Assembly (NCBI RefSeq): GCF_016495405.1
Contig: NZ_CP044522.1
Span: 1,178,001 to 1,242,000, forward strand
DNA length: 64,000 nt
Direction of reading: 5' to 3'
Origin: Cobetia sp. cqz5-12
Lineage (GTDB): Bacteria > Pseudomonadota > Gammaproteobacteria > Pseudomonadales > Halomonadaceae
The translations under genes were made by a program, and so were the position numbers. Every line of letters starts with the position of its first letter. The stretch's first letter is position 1. Under the pieces are notes generated by a model. The model was not told the origin of the DNA and did not search any database. It worked only from the letters and a program-made list of their open reading frames with translations. Of this stretch, positions 10,073 to 19,780 are shown piece by piece.

Positions 10073-10714
10073 ATGACCGAGATGAGCGCTCGTGCGAGCC
10101 AGCGTACCCGGATCAAGATCTGTGGCTTGACGCGTGAGCAGGATATCCGCGATGCCGTGGCGGCAGGTGCTGATGCGCTGGGCTTCGTGCTGTGGCCGGG
10201 CAGCAAGCGTGCGGTCGATGTGGCGCGATTGGCTGAGCTTGCCGCGTGCGTGCCGGCCTTCGTGACACGGGTCGGCCTGTTCGTGGATGCCAGCGCCGAA
10301 GAGATTGCCGCAGCGGCGCCACATCTCGATCTGCTCCAGTTGCATGGCAATGAGACGCCGGCACAGTGCCGGGCGGCAGGGCGGCCCTATATCAAGGCGT
10401 TGCGAATGCGTGACGGGATCGATGTCGCCGCAGAGGCGGCGCGCTACCACGACGCGCGCGGCTTGCTGCTGGATGCCTATCGCCCTGGCGTGCCCGGTGG
10501 CACCGGCGAGACCTTCGATTGGTCGCGCATCCCGGCTGATCTGTCGCTGCCGGTCATTCTCGCCGGTGGTCTCGAGTCAGGCAATGTCGCCGCGGCGGTG
10601 ACGCAGGTCGCCCCTTACGCGGTCGATGTCTCCGGCGGTGTGGAAGCCGCGCCTGGCGAGAAGAGCGCCGAGCGCATGCAGGCATTCTGTCAGGCAGTCC
10701 GCCATCGGCGCTGA
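10073..10714 (+). CDS. trpF: Phosphoribosylanthranilate isomerase
   Basis: TrpF (213 aa) catalyses the third step of tryptophan synthesis as a TIM barrel. RIKICGLTREQDI is the conserved N-terminal strand with catalytic Cys, and LLDAYRPGVPGGTGETFDW is the conserved loop with the general acid Asp. The ATG at 10073 has GGAG upstream; an upstream ATG at 10043 overlaps truA and lacks a good site. As in Pseudomonas, trpF sits between truA and accD, away from trpBA, which lie about 15 kb further on. Confidence 0.97.
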   Translation: MTEMSARASQRTRIKICGLTREQDIRDAVAAGADALGFVLWPGSKRAVDVARLAELAACVPAFVTRVGLFVDASAEEIAAAAPHLDLLQLHGNETPAQCRAAGRPYIKALRMRDGIDVAAEAARYHDARGLLLDAYRPGVPGGTGETFDWSRIPADLSLPVILAGGLESGNVAAAVTQVAPYAVDVSGGVEAAPGEKSAERMQAFCQAVRHRR

Positions 10715-10725
10715 TTTGCCGGCAA

Positions 10726-10776
10726 GCGTTGCGACCCTTGCGCTGCTTTCGTCATCAGCCGCGAGGGTCGCAACGC
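10726..10776 (+). other. Long-stem hairpin after trpF
   Basis: A perfect 13-bp stem (10726-10738 with 10764-10776) with a 25-nt loop starts 11 nt past the trpF stop. There is no T-tract. It could protect the trpF mRNA 3' end or act as an imperfect terminator before accD. Confidence 0.6.
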
Positions 10777-10818
10777 TCAATTGGCATCTCGCACTACCCG
10801 CAAGGGGGGCGAAGCCGC

Positions 10819-10880
10819 TACAATGACCCCCAGAATTCGGAAAAGTGGCCGTACGACCAATGGGTTGCACGGTCTTTTCC
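10819..10880 (+). promoter_or_regulatory. accD promoter element and structured leader
   Basis: A TACAAT -10 element (10819-10824, no good -35) is followed by a long hairpin, GGAAAAG...CTTTTCC extended by GCCGT/ACGGT (10839-10880, two-base bulge, 16-nt loop). If transcription starts near 10831 the accD leader is about 187 nt and opens with this stem. The remainder of the 10715-11017 gap shows nothing else. Confidence 0.45.
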
Positions 10881-11017
10881 ATTGGCACTGCCCTGTGATG
10901 GTAGCTGCCCGCCATATTGCCGGGGCGTGAGCGCCCTGGAATATGTGCCAACTCGCATGGCCGCCGACAGTCGTCGAGCGGTGCCCAGAACAGCAGCAAA
11001 ACGGAAGCCTCCCCACC

Positions 11018-12037
11018 ATGAGCTGGCTTGACAAGATTGTGCCGTCAATGAGCCGTATCCAACGCAAGGATCGGCGTACCTCCATTCCTGACGGCCTGTG
11101 GCGTAAATGCCCCAAGTGCGAAGCAGTCCTGTACCTTCCGGAGCTGACCAAGCACGACAACGTCTGCCCGAAGTGTGACCACCACCTGCGTCTCACTGCG
11201 CGTGCACGTCTGTCCTGGTTCCTCGACAGTGAAGGCCGCGAGGAAATCGCGGCGGATCTCGAGCCGGTCGATCGCCTCAAGTTCCGCGACTCCAAGAAGT
11301 ACAAGGATCGCCTGAGTGCTGCCCAGAAGCAGACCTCAGAGAAGGATGCGCTGGTCGCCATGCGCGGTGCTCTCTCCGGTCAGCCGGTCGTGGCCGTGGC
11401 CTTCGAGTTCAGCTTCATGGGCGGCTCCATGGGCGCCATCGTCGGTGAGAAGTTCGTGCGTGCAGCAGAACTTGCGCTGGCCGAGAACATCCCGCTGGTC
11501 TGCTTCGCCGCCTCCGGTGGTGCTCGCATGCAGGAAGCCTTGTTCTCCCTGATGCAGATGGCCAAGACCTCCGCGGCGCTCGAAAAACTCAAGCAGGCTG
11601 GCGTGCCGTACATCAGTGTGCTGACCGACCCGGTCTTCGGTGGCGTTTCCGCGTCGCTGGCGATGCTGGGTGACCTGAATGTCGCCGAGCCGAACGCCCT
11701 GATCGGCTTTGCCGGTCCGCGTGTCATCGAGCAGACCGTGCGTGAGAAGCTGCCGGAAGGCTTCCAGCGCTCCGAGTTCCTGCTCGAGCATGGCGCCGTC
11801 GACATGATCATCCACCGCCGCGAGATGCGTGAGCGCCTGTCCAGCATCCTGCTCAAGCTGCAGGGCATGCCGGTCAGCGCCGCCAACCTGCCGGTCGCGG
11901 ATGCGGTCGTCGAGGAAGAATCCGTCGAGGCGGATGCGACTGTCGAAGCACCGGCCGAGCCGCGTTCCGCCGTGGACAGCGTGCTCGACGAGACCTTCAC
12001 CAGCGAGAAGCCGCAAGGCGAACGTCGCGATGGCTGA
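11018..12037 (+). CDS. accD: Acetyl-CoA carboxylase carboxyltransferase subunit beta
   Basis: AccD (339 aa) with AccA transfers the carboxyl group from biotin to acetyl-CoA, the first committed step of fatty-acid synthesis. The N-terminal zinc ribbon has Cys31, Cys34, Cys50 and Cys53 (CPKC...CPKC), followed by the crotonase-like carboxyltransferase fold ([24 protein letters not shown]). The start is [10 protein letters not shown], the family N-terminus; the frame is open upstream but without homologous sequence. Compared with E. coli (304 aa) it carries an acidic Glu/Val/Ala-rich C-terminal tail of about 45 residues. The last 8 bp overlap folC. Confidence 0.98.
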   Translation: MSWLDKIVPSMSRIQRKDRRTSIPDGLWRKCPKCEAVLYLPELTKHDNVCPKCDHHLRLTARARLSWFLDSEGREEIAADLEPVDRLKFRDSKKYKDRLSAAQKQTSEKDALVAMRGALSGQPVVAVAFEFSFMGGSMGAIVGEKFVRAAELALAENIPLVCFAASGGARMQEALFSLMQMAKTSAALEKLKQAGVPYISVLTDPVFGGVSASLAMLGDLNVAEPNALIGFAGPRVIEQTVREKLPEGFQRSEFLLEHGAVDMIIHRREMRERLSSILLKLQGMPVSAANLPVADAVVEEESVEADATVEAPAEPRSAVDSVLDETFTSEKPQGERRDG

Positions 12038-13532
12038 GCAGGGCTCCGCCCCGGCAAGCTGCAGCACCGATGAGGTGCTGCAGCCTTCCTCACTCCCTCC
12101 GCTGGATGCCGCTTCGTGGCAGCTTTCCCCTCTGCATGATGCCGTGCCGCGTGGCCTCTCGCTGGATGAGTGGCTGACGCGTCTCGAGCATCAGCACCCC
12201 GTCAGTATCGATATGGGCCTCGCCCGAGTGCTGTGCGTGGCCAGGCGTCTCGGTCTGGTCGGGGCGGGCGCGCGTCGGCTCGGTGGCCGCATCATTACCG
12301 TGGCGGGCACCAACGGCAAGGGCTCGACGGTTGCCATGCTCGAGGCGCTGGGGCGTGCCCACGGGCTGAGTACCGCCACCTATACCTCTCCGCACCTGCT
12401 GCATTACAACGAGCGTCTGAGCTTCAATGGTCAAGACGTCAGTGATGCGGCACTGGTCACGGCCTTCGAGCAGGTCGATTCCGCGCGCCACTCCGGGCTG
12501 TCAGCCAGTGGTGAGGCGGTGGATGACGAGGGCGTGATCAGCCTGACCTACTTCGAGGCCGGCACGCTGGCCGGGCTATGGCTGATCGCTCAGCAGCAAC
12601 CGCAGCTCGCGATTCTGGAAGTCGGCCTGGGCGGGCGTCTGGACGCCGTCAACATCATCGATTGTGATGTCGCGATGATCATCACGGTCGCGCAGGACCA
12701 TGCCGCGTTTCTTGGCACCGACCTGGAGAACATCGGCTTCGAGAAGGCCGGTATTCTGCGCGCCGGCAAACCGGCCGTGTTCGGCTCGGATGTGCTGCCC
12801 GCCAGTTGCGCGGCGCATGCTCGCTCGCTGGGCGTCACACCGCAGGTGCTGTGGCAGGACTTTCGCTGGCAGGCCGCGGCTGAATTTGTAAATGGCAGTG
12901 TGGATGGCAGCACGGACCATTCGGCTACCTCGCAATGGCAATGGCAGCGCCTGTCGGTACCGGCGCTGACGTTCGATGCGCTGCCAGACCCGGGCTTGCC
13001 GCGGGACAATGCGGCCAGTGCGCTCAATGCTCTGGTCGAGGCCGGTATCGAGCTCAACGCCGAATGCGTGCAGCAGGCCATGGCGAGCGTCAAGCTCAAG
13101 GGGCGCATGCAGTGGCTGAGTCGTCACGGGCGTGACTGGTGTCTGGATGTCGGCCATAACCCGCATGCCGCGAGTTATCTGGCAAGCCGTCTTGCCGCTC
13201 ATGACCTGCGTTGCGCGCGGGATCCTGCCACCCGGCCGCGGCGAGCGTTGCTTGCCATGCTGGGCGACAAGGACGCCGCTGGCGTGATTCAGGCGCTGGC
13301 ACCGGTGGTGGATGGCTTCGTCGTCGCCACCTTGGATGGCGAACGTAGCCGCCAGGCCAGTGAGCTTGCCTCCGTGGTCCGCCACTGTGGTGGTGCGGTG
13401 CTGGCGGAGTGCGAGACGGTCACCGCTGCAGCCGAATGGTTGGCACGCGAGACGAGCGCTGGAGAAGTATTGGTCTGTGGTTCCTTCTTCACGGTCGGTG
13501 AAGCATTGATGTGGCTCGACGCACAGGCCTGA
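12030..13532 (+). CDS. folC: Bifunctional dihydrofolate synthase / folylpolyglutamate synthase
   Basis: FolC adds L-glutamate to dihydropteroate and extends folylpolyglutamates, using ATP. The Mur-ligase-type P-loop GTNGKGS is at about residues 93-99, followed by [13 protein letters not shown] and a conserved [10 protein letters not shown]. The assigned start at 12030 overlaps accD and gives 500 aa with an extra N-terminus of about 45 residues before the usual [14 protein letters not shown] opening. A GTG near 12142 is an alternative start. The accD-folC-dedD-cvpA-purF order is conserved in gammaproteobacteria. Confidence 0.96.
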   Translation: MAEQGSAPASCSTDEVLQPSSLPPLDAASWQLSPLHDAVPRGLSLDEWLTRLEHQHPVSIDMGLARVLCVARRLGLVGAGARRLGGRIITVAGTNGKGSTVAMLEALGRAHGLSTATYTSPHLLHYNERLSFNGQDVSDAALVTAFEQVDSARHSGLSASGEAVDDEGVISLTYFEAGTLAGLWLIAQQQPQLAILEVGLGGRLDAVNIIDCDVAMIITVAQDHAAFLGTDLENIGFEKAGILRAGKPAVFGSDVLPASCAAHARSLGVTPQVLWQDFRWQAAAEFVNGSVDGSTDHSATSQWQWQRLSVPALTFDALPDPGLPRDNAASALNALVEAGIELNAECVQQAMASVKLKGRMQWLSRHGRDWCLDVGHNPHAASYLASRLAAHDLRCARDPATRPRRALLAMLGDKDAAGVIQALAPVVDGFVVATLDGERSRQASELASVVRHCGGAVLAECETVTAAAEWLARETSAGEVLVCGSFFTVGEALMWLDAQA

Positions 13533-13581
13533 TGCAGGCCGGCGGCGGGTCCTGGATTTCGGGGGCAAGGGAGATGTCACA

Positions 13582-14283
13582 ATGAAATATGGCAAGCGCG
13601 AGCGAATCAGTGGTGCGGTCATCCTGCTGGCGTTGGGGGTGATCTTCATCCCGATGCTCTTCGATGAGCCGCCGGCCCGTGATGAGCGCCCGAGTCCGGT
13701 GATGACGCTTGGCAAGCCGGTGGATATCGATCGCTCCAACGTCGATGAGCCGCAGCCGCCCAGCGAGCTGAAGATTGGCACGGATGTGCCGATCACCTTC
13801 GTCGACAGCAGTGGCAAGGTGCGTGACAGTGCCCCGGGCGGCAGTGGTTCCGAGTCCCAACGCCGTATCGCCGAGGCCGAGCAGTTGTCGCCGACCCGCT
13901 CTGTGGCCAGCAGTGAGTCGCAGTCAAAGCCTGAACCGGCGCCGGAACCGGAACCCACTCCCAAGCCGGCTCCCAAGGCTGAACCCAAGCCCGCGCCCAA
14001 GCCTGAGCCGAAGCCTGCCGCGGCTTCAAATGCGCCGTCATCTTCCGCCGGTGGCTGGGCCGTGCAGGTCGGCAGCTTCGGTGACCCGGCCAACGCCGAG
14101 CGTCTCCAGAAGGAGCTGCAAGGCAAGGGGTTCGCGGCATACCGTATTCCGCGTGGCAGCAAGTTGACCGTGGTCTTCGTCGGCCCGTACAAGTCCTCCG
14201 AGATCGGTGAGTCCGCGCGCTCGCGCCTGCAGCAGCAGGTCAATATCAAGGGCCTGCTGGTACGACGCAAGGAGGGTGAGTGA
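13582..14283 (+). CDS. dedD: SPOR-domain cell-division protein (DedD-like)
   Basis: This 233-aa protein has a short cytoplasmic N-terminus, one transmembrane helix (residues about 9-26, ISGAVILLALGVIFIPMLF), a periplasmic Pro/Lys/Glu-rich linker with repeated KPAPK/EPKP units (about 115-150), and a C-terminal SPOR domain (GGWAVQVGSFGDPANAERLQ). SPOR domains bind denuded septal peptidoglycan glycans, and DedD helps late constriction in E. coli. Identity rests on architecture and on its place between folC and cvpA. Its stop overlaps the cvpA start. Confidence 0.93.
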   Translation: MKYGKRERISGAVILLALGVIFIPMLFDEPPARDERPSPVMTLGKPVDIDRSNVDEPQPPSELKIGTDVPITFVDSSGKVRDSAPGGSGSESQRRIAEAEQLSPTRSVASSESQSKPEPAPEPEPTPKPAPKAEPKPAPKPEPKPAAASNAPSSSAGGWAVQVGSFGDPANAERLQKELQGKGFAAYRIPRGSKLTVVFVGPYKSSEIGESARSRLQQQVNIKGLLVRRKEGE

Positions 14284-15008
14284 ACGATCTGGTCTGGATC
14301 GATTGGTTATGTCTGGGCCTGATCGGTATCTCGGTACTGCTGGGGCTGATGCGGGGTCTGCTCAGCGAGGCCCTGGGCCTGGCGGGCTGGCTGGTGGCAC
14401 TGGTCGCGGCACGCCAGTTCGGCGCCGAGGTGGGAGGCCTGCTTGAGGAGATGATCGTCTCGCCGGGCATTCGTACCGCGGTCGGCTTCGTGCTGGTGGT
14501 GATCGCGAGCGTACTGATCTGGGGGCTGATGTTGCGCCTGCTGGAGCGCTTAATTCATGCGGTCGGCATGGGCGGCTTCAATCGCTTGCTCGGCGGTGTG
14601 TTCGGTGCCTTGCGCGCGGCGGTCATACTGGTGCTGATTACCGCCGTGGTGGGGCTGACCCCCCTGCGTGACAGCGCCGACTGGCAGGCCGCCCAGTTGC
14701 GGCCGACGCTTGAGCAGCTGCGCGACTGGTCGTTGGCTCGCTATCGTGAGTGGGATACGGGCGGTGACTGGGGGCAGAGCGTGTCGTTGCCGGATTCCAC
14801 CGGCGGCACCCGGCTCAAGCAGCAGGCCAGCGGTCTGATCGACAGCGCCCAGCGAGAAGGGCGTGCGTTGAGCGATAGCCTCAGCCAGCAGGCGCTGCAG
14901 TCTTTCACGCGCCAGGATGCCACGCAGGACCAGCCCTCGCTGGAGGCGTTGCTCAGAGGTAGCACCGCTGGCGAGGCCGCAAGCCGCAATGCGGGTGATG
15001 AGCAGTGA
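14280..15008 (+). CDS. cvpA: CvpA-family inner-membrane protein
   Basis: The 242-aa product has an N-terminus with several hydrophobic helices (LVWIDWLCLGLIGISVLLGL and following, ending near residue 125) and a polar C-terminal tail. CvpA is needed for colicin V production and affects membrane homeostasis; its biochemical role is unsettled. It starts with GTG overlapping the dedD stop (GTGA), with AAGGAGG directly upstream. It is the conserved upstream neighbour of purF. The C-terminal tail is longer than the E. coli protein (about 160 aa). Confidence 0.94.
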   Translation: MNDLVWIDWLCLGLIGISVLLGLMRGLLSEALGLAGWLVALVAARQFGAEVGGLLEEMIVSPGIRTAVGFVLVVIASVLIWGLMLRLLERLIHAVGMGGFNRLLGGVFGALRAAVILVLITAVVGLTPLRDSADWQAAQLRPTLEQLRDWSLARYREWDTGGDWGQSVSLPDSTGGTRLKQQASGLIDSAQREGRALSDSLSQQALQSFTRQDATQDQPSLEALLRGSTAGEAASRNAGDEQ

Positions 15009-15024
15009 CAGGCAGGATTTTCAG

Positions 15025-15057
15025 CGCCGGGCATCATGGCCCGGCGTTGTCGTTTTC
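15025..15057 (+). terminator. Probable terminator after cvpA
   Basis: An 8-bp CGCCGGGC/GCCCGGCG stem with a 6-nt loop, followed by TTGTCGTTTT. It separates cvpA from purF, which is 240 bp further on. Confidence 0.65.
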
Positions 15058-15251
15058 GGAATTCGGCACGCGTTGCTGAAGCCTCATGCGGGGCAGTCGA
15101 AGGGGTTGACCCATCGGTCAGGTGTTGCCTGCATGGGGGGCAGGCCTGACAATTGCGCCGTGTGAGCACTCATATTGCCATATGGACGGGCGCCGGCAGT
15201 CGCCAGCGTGCGCTTCCCTATCCAAGTGTGTATTAGTGAGGTAATGACGGG

Positions 15252-16766
15252 ATGTGCGGGATTGTAGGTTTGATGGCCAACGCCTCGGTCAACCAGGCGC
15301 TGTATGACGCGCTGACCGTATTGCAGCACCGCGGGCAGGATGCCGCGGGCATGATGACCTGGCACGAAGGTCGTTTCCTGCTGCGCAAGAGCAATGGTCT
15401 GGTGCGTGATGTCTTCCGCACTCGTCACATGCAGCGTCTCAAGGGCAACATGGGCATCGGCCATGTTCGCTACCCGACCGCCGGTTCCTCCAGCGAGGCG
15501 GAATCACAGCCGTTCTATGTCAACTCGCCTTACGGCATCACGCTGGCGCACAACGGCAACCTGACCAACTCCGACCAGCTCAAGCAGGAGTTGTTCTCCT
15601 CTGATCTGCGTCACATCAACACCAGCTCCGATTCCGAGGTGCTGCTCAACGTCTTCGCTCACGAGCTGGGCAAGCAGGGCATGCGTCTGGGCGCCGGTGA
15701 TGTGTTCGATGCCGTGCGTCGTGTGCATCGTCGTTGCAAGGGCGGCTACGCGGCGGTCTCGATCATCAACGGCACTGGCCTGGTCGCTTTCCGCGATCCG
15801 CACGGCATCCGTCCGGCGTGTTTCGGCAAGCGTGACTCCGCCGAAGGCGTCGAGTACATGATCGCCTCCGAGTCCGTGGCGCTCGACGTCGCCGGCTTCG
15901 AGCTGATCCGTGACCTGGCTCCGGGTGAAGCGGTATTCATCGACATGGATCGTGAGCTGCACACCCTGCAGTGCGCGGATGATCCGGTCCTCAAGCCGTG
16001 CATCTTCGAACACGTCTACCTGGCGCGCCCGGATTCCCTGCTCGATGGAGCCTACGTCTACGGCACCCGCATGCGCATGGGCGAGAAGCTGGCCGACAAG
16101 ATCGTGCGTGAATGGCCGGAGCAGGACATCGATGTCGTGATTCCTATCCCCGATACCTCGCGTACCTCCGCCCTCGAGCTGGCCCAGCATCTGGGAGTGA
16201 CTTACCGCGAAGGCTTCATGAAGAACCGCTATATCGGCCGTACCTTCATCATGCCGGGTCAGACACTGCGCAAGAAGTCCGTGCGTCAGAAGCTCAACGC
16301 CATCGATATCGAGTTTGCCGGCAAGAACGTGCTGTTGGTGGATGATTCCATCGTGCGCGGCACCACCTGCAACGAGATCATCCAGATGGCGCGCGAAGCG
16401 GGCGCCAAGAACGTCTACTTCGCCTCGGCAGCCCCGGCGGTTCGCTACCCCAACGTCTACGGCATCGACATGCCGGCGGCGGAAGAGCTGATCGCCCATG
16501 GCCGTACCGAGAAGGAGATCGCGGACCTGATCGGTGCTGACCGTCTGTTCTATCAGGACCTCGATGACCTGAAGGACGCCTGTCGTGAAGTCAATCCGGC
16601 GCTGGATGAGTTCGATTGCTCCGTGTTCGACGGTGTCTACGTGACCGGCGATATCGACGAAGCCTATCTGAACGACCTGCGTGCCTCGCGCAATGATGGC
16701 GCCAAGAGCGCTGGCGAGACCCACGCGGTGGTGGATCTGCACAACGATTCGGAAGATATCGACTGA
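15252..16766 (+). CDS. purF: Amidophosphoribosyltransferase
   Basis: PurF (504 aa) makes phosphoribosylamine from PRPP and glutamine, the committed step of purine synthesis. Cys2 (MCGIVGLM) is the N-terminal nucleophile of the class II glutaminase domain after Met removal. The phosphoribosyltransferase domain carries the PRPP loop [12 protein letters not shown]. Length matches E. coli. A GAGG site lies about 10 nt before the ATG. I could not recognise a PurR operator in the 243-bp upstream gap. Confidence 0.98.
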   Translation: MCGIVGLMANASVNQALYDALTVLQHRGQDAAGMMTWHEGRFLLRKSNGLVRDVFRTRHMQRLKGNMGIGHVRYPTAGSSSEAESQPFYVNSPYGITLAHNGNLTNSDQLKQELFSSDLRHINTSSDSEVLLNVFAHELGKQGMRLGAGDVFDAVRRVHRRCKGGYAAVSIINGTGLVAFRDPHGIRPACFGKRDSAEGVEYMIASESVALDVAGFELIRDLAPGEAVFIDMDRELHTLQCADDPVLKPCIFEHVYLARPDSLLDGAYVYGTRMRMGEKLADKIVREWPEQDIDVVIPIPDTSRTSALELAQHLGVTYREGFMKNRYIGRTFIMPGQTLRKKSVRQKLNAIDIEFAGKNVLLVDDSIVRGTTCNEIIQMAREAGAKNVYFASAAPAVRYPNVYGIDMPAAEELIAHGRTEKEIADLIGADRLFYQDLDDLKDACREVNPALDEFDCSVFDGVYVTGDIDEAYLNDLRASRNDGAKSAGETHAVVDLHNDSEDID

Positions 16767-16813
16767 TCCGGCTGCCTGTCATCCTCGGCAGGCAATCACG
16801 CGATGAGCGAACC

Positions 16814-16847
16814 GCAACGGGCTCCGGAGAAATCCGGGGCCCGTTGC
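16814..16847 (+). terminator. Stem-loop terminator after purF
   Basis: A 15-bp stem (one G-U pair) closed by a GAAA tetraloop. A smaller TGCCTG/CAGGCA stem precedes it. The T-tract is poor (GCGTTC), so efficiency is uncertain. Confidence 0.6.
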
Positions 16848-17000
16848 GCGTTCAAAACCGGTAACATTGGCGCATCGCTTTTCCTTCTTCTTGCTGTCGA
16901 CGCGACCCGAAATGCTGAAGACGCGACATGTCACAGCGGCGCGTGACGCTGGATCGTGATCACAGGGCAGTAGATTCCATCAGTAGAGGTACTGGACACC

Positions 17001-18215
17001 ATGCACGACGACAATCTTTCCCGCGCCGGTCTTTCCCGCGATGAGCTGGGTCTCGAGACGCTCGCCATCCGTGCCGGTCACCTGCGCGGTGCCGAGCAGG
17101 AACACGGCGAGCCCATCTACACCACCTCAAGCTTCGTCTATGGCAGCGCCGCTGAGGCCGCGGCCAAGTTCGGGGGCGATGAAGCCGGCAACATCTACTC
17201 GCGGTTCACCAATCCGACGGTGCGCTTCTTCGAGGAGCGCCTGGCGGCGATGGAAGGCGGTGAGCGTTGCGTGGCGACCAGTTCCGGCATGGCCGCGATC
17301 ATGTCCACCGTGCTGGCATTGCTGGAATCCGGTGATGAAATCGTCGCATCGCGTTCCATCTTCGGCTCGAGTGTCAGCCTGTTCACCAAGTACTTCGGCA
17401 AGCTGGGCATCACCACGCGCTTCGTCGAACTGAAGGATCTGGACGCCTGGCGCGAGGCGATCACGCCGGCCACCAAACTGTTGTTTGCCGAGACGCCATC
17501 CAACCCGCTGTCCGAGCTTGGCGATATCCAGGCATTGGCGGCGCTGGCCCATGAGAACGACGCCTGGCTTGCCATCGACAACTGCTTCTGTACGCCGGCC
17601 CTGCAGCGCCCGCTGACTCTGGGCGCCGATATCGTCATCCACTCCGCCACCAAGTATCTCGATGGTCAGGGCCGGACGCTGGGTGGTGCCGTGGTCGGAA
17701 GCTCCTCGTTGATGGAGGAGGTCTATGGCGTGGTGCGGACCTGCGGGCCGTGCCTGAGCCCCTTCAACGCCTGGGTCTTCCTCAAGGGCCTGGAGACGCT
17801 GAACATTCGCATGGAAGCCCACTGCGCACGCGCGCTGACACTGGCACATTGGCTGGAGGCGCACCCGGCCATCGAGCGGGTGCATTACTCCGGACTTGAG
17901 AGTCATCCGCAGCATGAGTTGGCCAAGGCCCAGCAGAAGGCCTTCGGTGCAGTGCTGGGAGTGGTGGTCAAGGGCGGCCGCGAGGCGGCCTGGTCGGTGG
18001 TCGATGCGACGCGCATCCTGTCGATCACCGGCAACCTGGGTGACGTGAAGACCACCATCACGCACCCGGCCACCACGACTCACGGTCGCCTCAGCGATGA
18101 CCAGAAAGCGGCCGCCGGCATCGAAGAGGGCCTGCTGCGTATTGCCGTCGGTCTGGAAGATCTCGACGACATCAAGCGTGATCTGGCGCGCGGGCTTGAT
18201 CGTCTCGCGAGCTGA
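17001..18215 (+). CDS. metZ: O-succinylhomoserine sulfhydrylase
   Basis: MetZ (404 aa) is a PLP enzyme of the Cys/Met metabolism family that makes homocysteine directly from O-succinylhomoserine and sulfide, bypassing cystathionine. The PLP lysine is Lys218 in HSATKYLDGQGR; the phosphate-binding SSGMAAI and the YSRFTNPT motif are present. The purF-metZ neighbourhood is typical of Pseudomonas, where MetZ uses succinylhomoserine, which is why I prefer this over cystathionine gamma-synthase. Use of direct sulfhydrylation fits the sulfate-assimilation genes cysDN elsewhere in the window. Confidence 0.95.
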   Translation: MHDDNLSRAGLSRDELGLETLAIRAGHLRGAEQEHGEPIYTTSSFVYGSAAEAAAKFGGDEAGNIYSRFTNPTVRFFEERLAAMEGGERCVATSSGMAAIMSTVLALLESGDEIVASRSIFGSSVSLFTKYFGKLGITTRFVELKDLDAWREAITPATKLLFAETPSNPLSELGDIQALAALAHENDAWLAIDNCFCTPALQRPLTLGADIVIHSATKYLDGQGRTLGGAVVGSSSLMEEVYGVVRTCGPCLSPFNAWVFLKGLETLNIRMEAHCARALTLAHWLEAHPAIERVHYSGLESHPQHELAKAQQKAFGAVLGVVVKGGREAAWSVVDATRILSITGNLGDVKTTITHPATTTHGRLSDDQKAAAGIEEGLLRIAVGLEDLDDIKRDLARGLDRLAS

Positions 18216-18240
18216 GCCCCGTAACGCCTGCTGTGCATGC

Positions 18241-18268
18241 CAACGCCCGGTTCTGCCGGGCGTTGGTG
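18241..18268 (+). terminator. Terminator after metZ
   Basis: A perfect 10-bp stem (CAACGCCCGG/CCGGGCGTTG) with a 5-nt loop, then GTGTCTC. Weak T-tract. Confidence 0.7.
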
Positions 18269-18392
18269 TCTCTGGACAATTTCCCCCGGTGTTGCCCGCA
18301 AGGGTTGGCGTCCGTCCGGGCACTGGTTAAGCTCTTGCTCAAAGAACCTGCCAGCTCGAGGGGCAGGTGGAGACTGTCATCAGGAGCACTTC

Positions 18393-18935
18393 ATGTGGCG
18401 TAATTCTCGACGGGGCTGGGGCTGGCCTGTCATCGTGATGCATTGGCTGTCGGCGCTGGCCATCGTCGGGCTCTTCGCGCTGGGCTGGTGGATGACGTCG
18501 CTTGGCTATTACGATGCCTGGTACCAGCTCGGTCCGTGGTGGCATCGCTCGGTCGGGGTGATATTGATGGTGCTGACGCTGGTGCGGCTCGCCTGGCGCT
18601 GGAGCCAGACGACCCCGCAGGCTCACGGCACGCGCAATGAGCAGCGCGCGGCGCTGATCGGGCATGTACTGCTCTACGTGCTGATGCTGGTGGTGATGAT
18701 CTCGGGTTACCTCATTTCCACCGCTGACGGGCGTGGCATCAAGGTATTCGATCTCTTCGAAGTGCCGGCAGTGATCTCGGGGCTGAAGGATCAGGCATCG
18801 CGGGCAGGTGAGGTGCATTGGTATGCTGCCTGTGTGCTGATCATCCTGTCGCTGGGGCATGCGGCGGCAGCATTCAAGCATCACCTGCTGGATGGGCAGG
18901 ACACGTTGCGGCGCATGATTCGGCCGCTGCGCTGA
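18393..18935 (+). CDS. Cytochrome b561 family protein
   Basis: A 180-aa membrane protein with four predicted helices and histidines placed as in bacterial di-heme cytochrome b561 (VIVMHWLSA, PWWHRSVG, LIGHVLLYV, EVHWYAACV). CybB-type proteins pass electrons between quinols and other acceptors, including superoxide. The start ATG at 18393 has CAGGAG 8 nt before it. It is followed 65 bp later by yceI. The b561-yceI pair is common in proteobacteria and suggests a joint role, possibly in quinone or isoprenoid handling under stress. Confidence 0.93.
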   Translation: MWRNSRRGWGWPVIVMHWLSALAIVGLFALGWWMTSLGYYDAWYQLGPWWHRSVGVILMVLTLVRLAWRWSQTTPQAHGTRNEQRAALIGHVLLYVLMLVVMISGYLISTADGRGIKVFDLFEVPAVISGLKDQASRAGEVHWYAACVLIILSLGHAAAAFKHHLLDGQDTLRRMIRPLR

Positions 18936-19000
18936 CGAAAAGGAAGGCGTTGGGTACGCTCGAACGCCAGATGTGACGAAACCTCTCAAGGAGCACCAAC

Positions 19001-19600
19001 ATGAACAAGACATCCTTCCTCGGCAAGTCACTGGTGGCAGGTCTCATGGCGGCGTCGTTGCCGCTGATGGCGGGTCAGGCACAGGCCTCCGATTACACGA
19101 TCGATACCGATGGCCAGCACGCCTTCATCCAGTTCAAGATCAGCCATCTGGGCTATTCCTACGTGCTGGGGCAGTTCAAGGAGTTCAGCGGTGATTTCTC
19201 CTATGACCAGGGCAAGCCGGAAGATGCGAAGGTGTCGGTAGAGGTCGATGTCGATAGCCTGGACAGCGCCCACGCCGAACGCGACAAGCACATCAAGTCG
19301 GCCGACTTCCTGGATGTCTCCCAATATCCGACGGCGACCTTCACCTCGACCGGCTTCGAATCTACTGGCGATGGTTCCGGCAAGCTGAAGGGTGACTTGA
19401 CGCTGCACGGCCAGACGCAGCCCGTGACCCTGGATGTGGATCATATCGGTGGCGGTGAAGACCCGTGGGGCGGCTACCGTCAGGGCTTTGAAGGCACTAC
19501 CACGCTGAAGCTTGCCGACTATGGTATCGATACATCCAAGCTTGGTCCGAATGCGGCCACCGTCGATCTGTACCTGGTCATCGAAGGCATCCGCCAGTAA
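19001..19600 (+). CDS. yceI: YceI-family periplasmic lipid-binding protein
   Basis: A 199-aa secreted protein. The signal peptide covers roughly residues 1-29 (cleavage near AQAS-DYTID). The mature part is a YceI lipocalin-like barrel with FIQFKISHLGYSYVLGQF, DSAHAERDKHIKSADFLD and LTLHGQTQPV. Known YceI structures bind polyisoprenoid chains. The ribosome site is AAGGAG. It is coupled to the cytochrome b561 gene just upstream and followed by a strong terminator. Confidence 0.95.
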   Translation: MNKTSFLGKSLVAGLMAASLPLMAGQAQASDYTIDTDGQHAFIQFKISHLGYSYVLGQFKEFSGDFSYDQGKPEDAKVSVEVDVDSLDSAHAERDKHIKSADFLDVSQYPTATFTSTGFESTGDGSGKLKGDLTLHGQTQPVTLDVDHIGGGEDPWGGYRQGFEGTTTLKLADYGIDTSKLGPNAATVDLYLVIEGIRQ

Positions 19601-19705
19601 GGACGGCAAGCGCAGGCAACTGATGCTGACTTGAGCTGTCAGTGTGCTCTGACGCCGTGGACTGACTGCAAGCGCTGTGCAATCACACCACATGCTTCTC
19701 GACAC

Positions 19706-19741
19706 AAACGCCCCTGCCAATCGGCAGGGGCGTTTTCGTTT
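19706..19741. terminator. Bidirectional terminator between yceI and the LysE gene
   Basis: A 13-bp stem, AAACGCCCCTGCC/GGCAGGGGCGTTT, with loop AATC. The flanks read as T-tracts on both strands, so it can end yceI from the left and the LysE-family gene from the right. Confidence 0.9.
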
Positions 19742-19780
19742 GTGCAAGGCGCTCGTGTCACATGAAGCGTCGTTCAGGCG

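Noticed and set aside
12576..14270. A 564-codon minus-strand frame across folC and dedD
   Set aside because: It is a shadow of two confidently identified plus-strand genes and has no ribosome site or recognisable domains.
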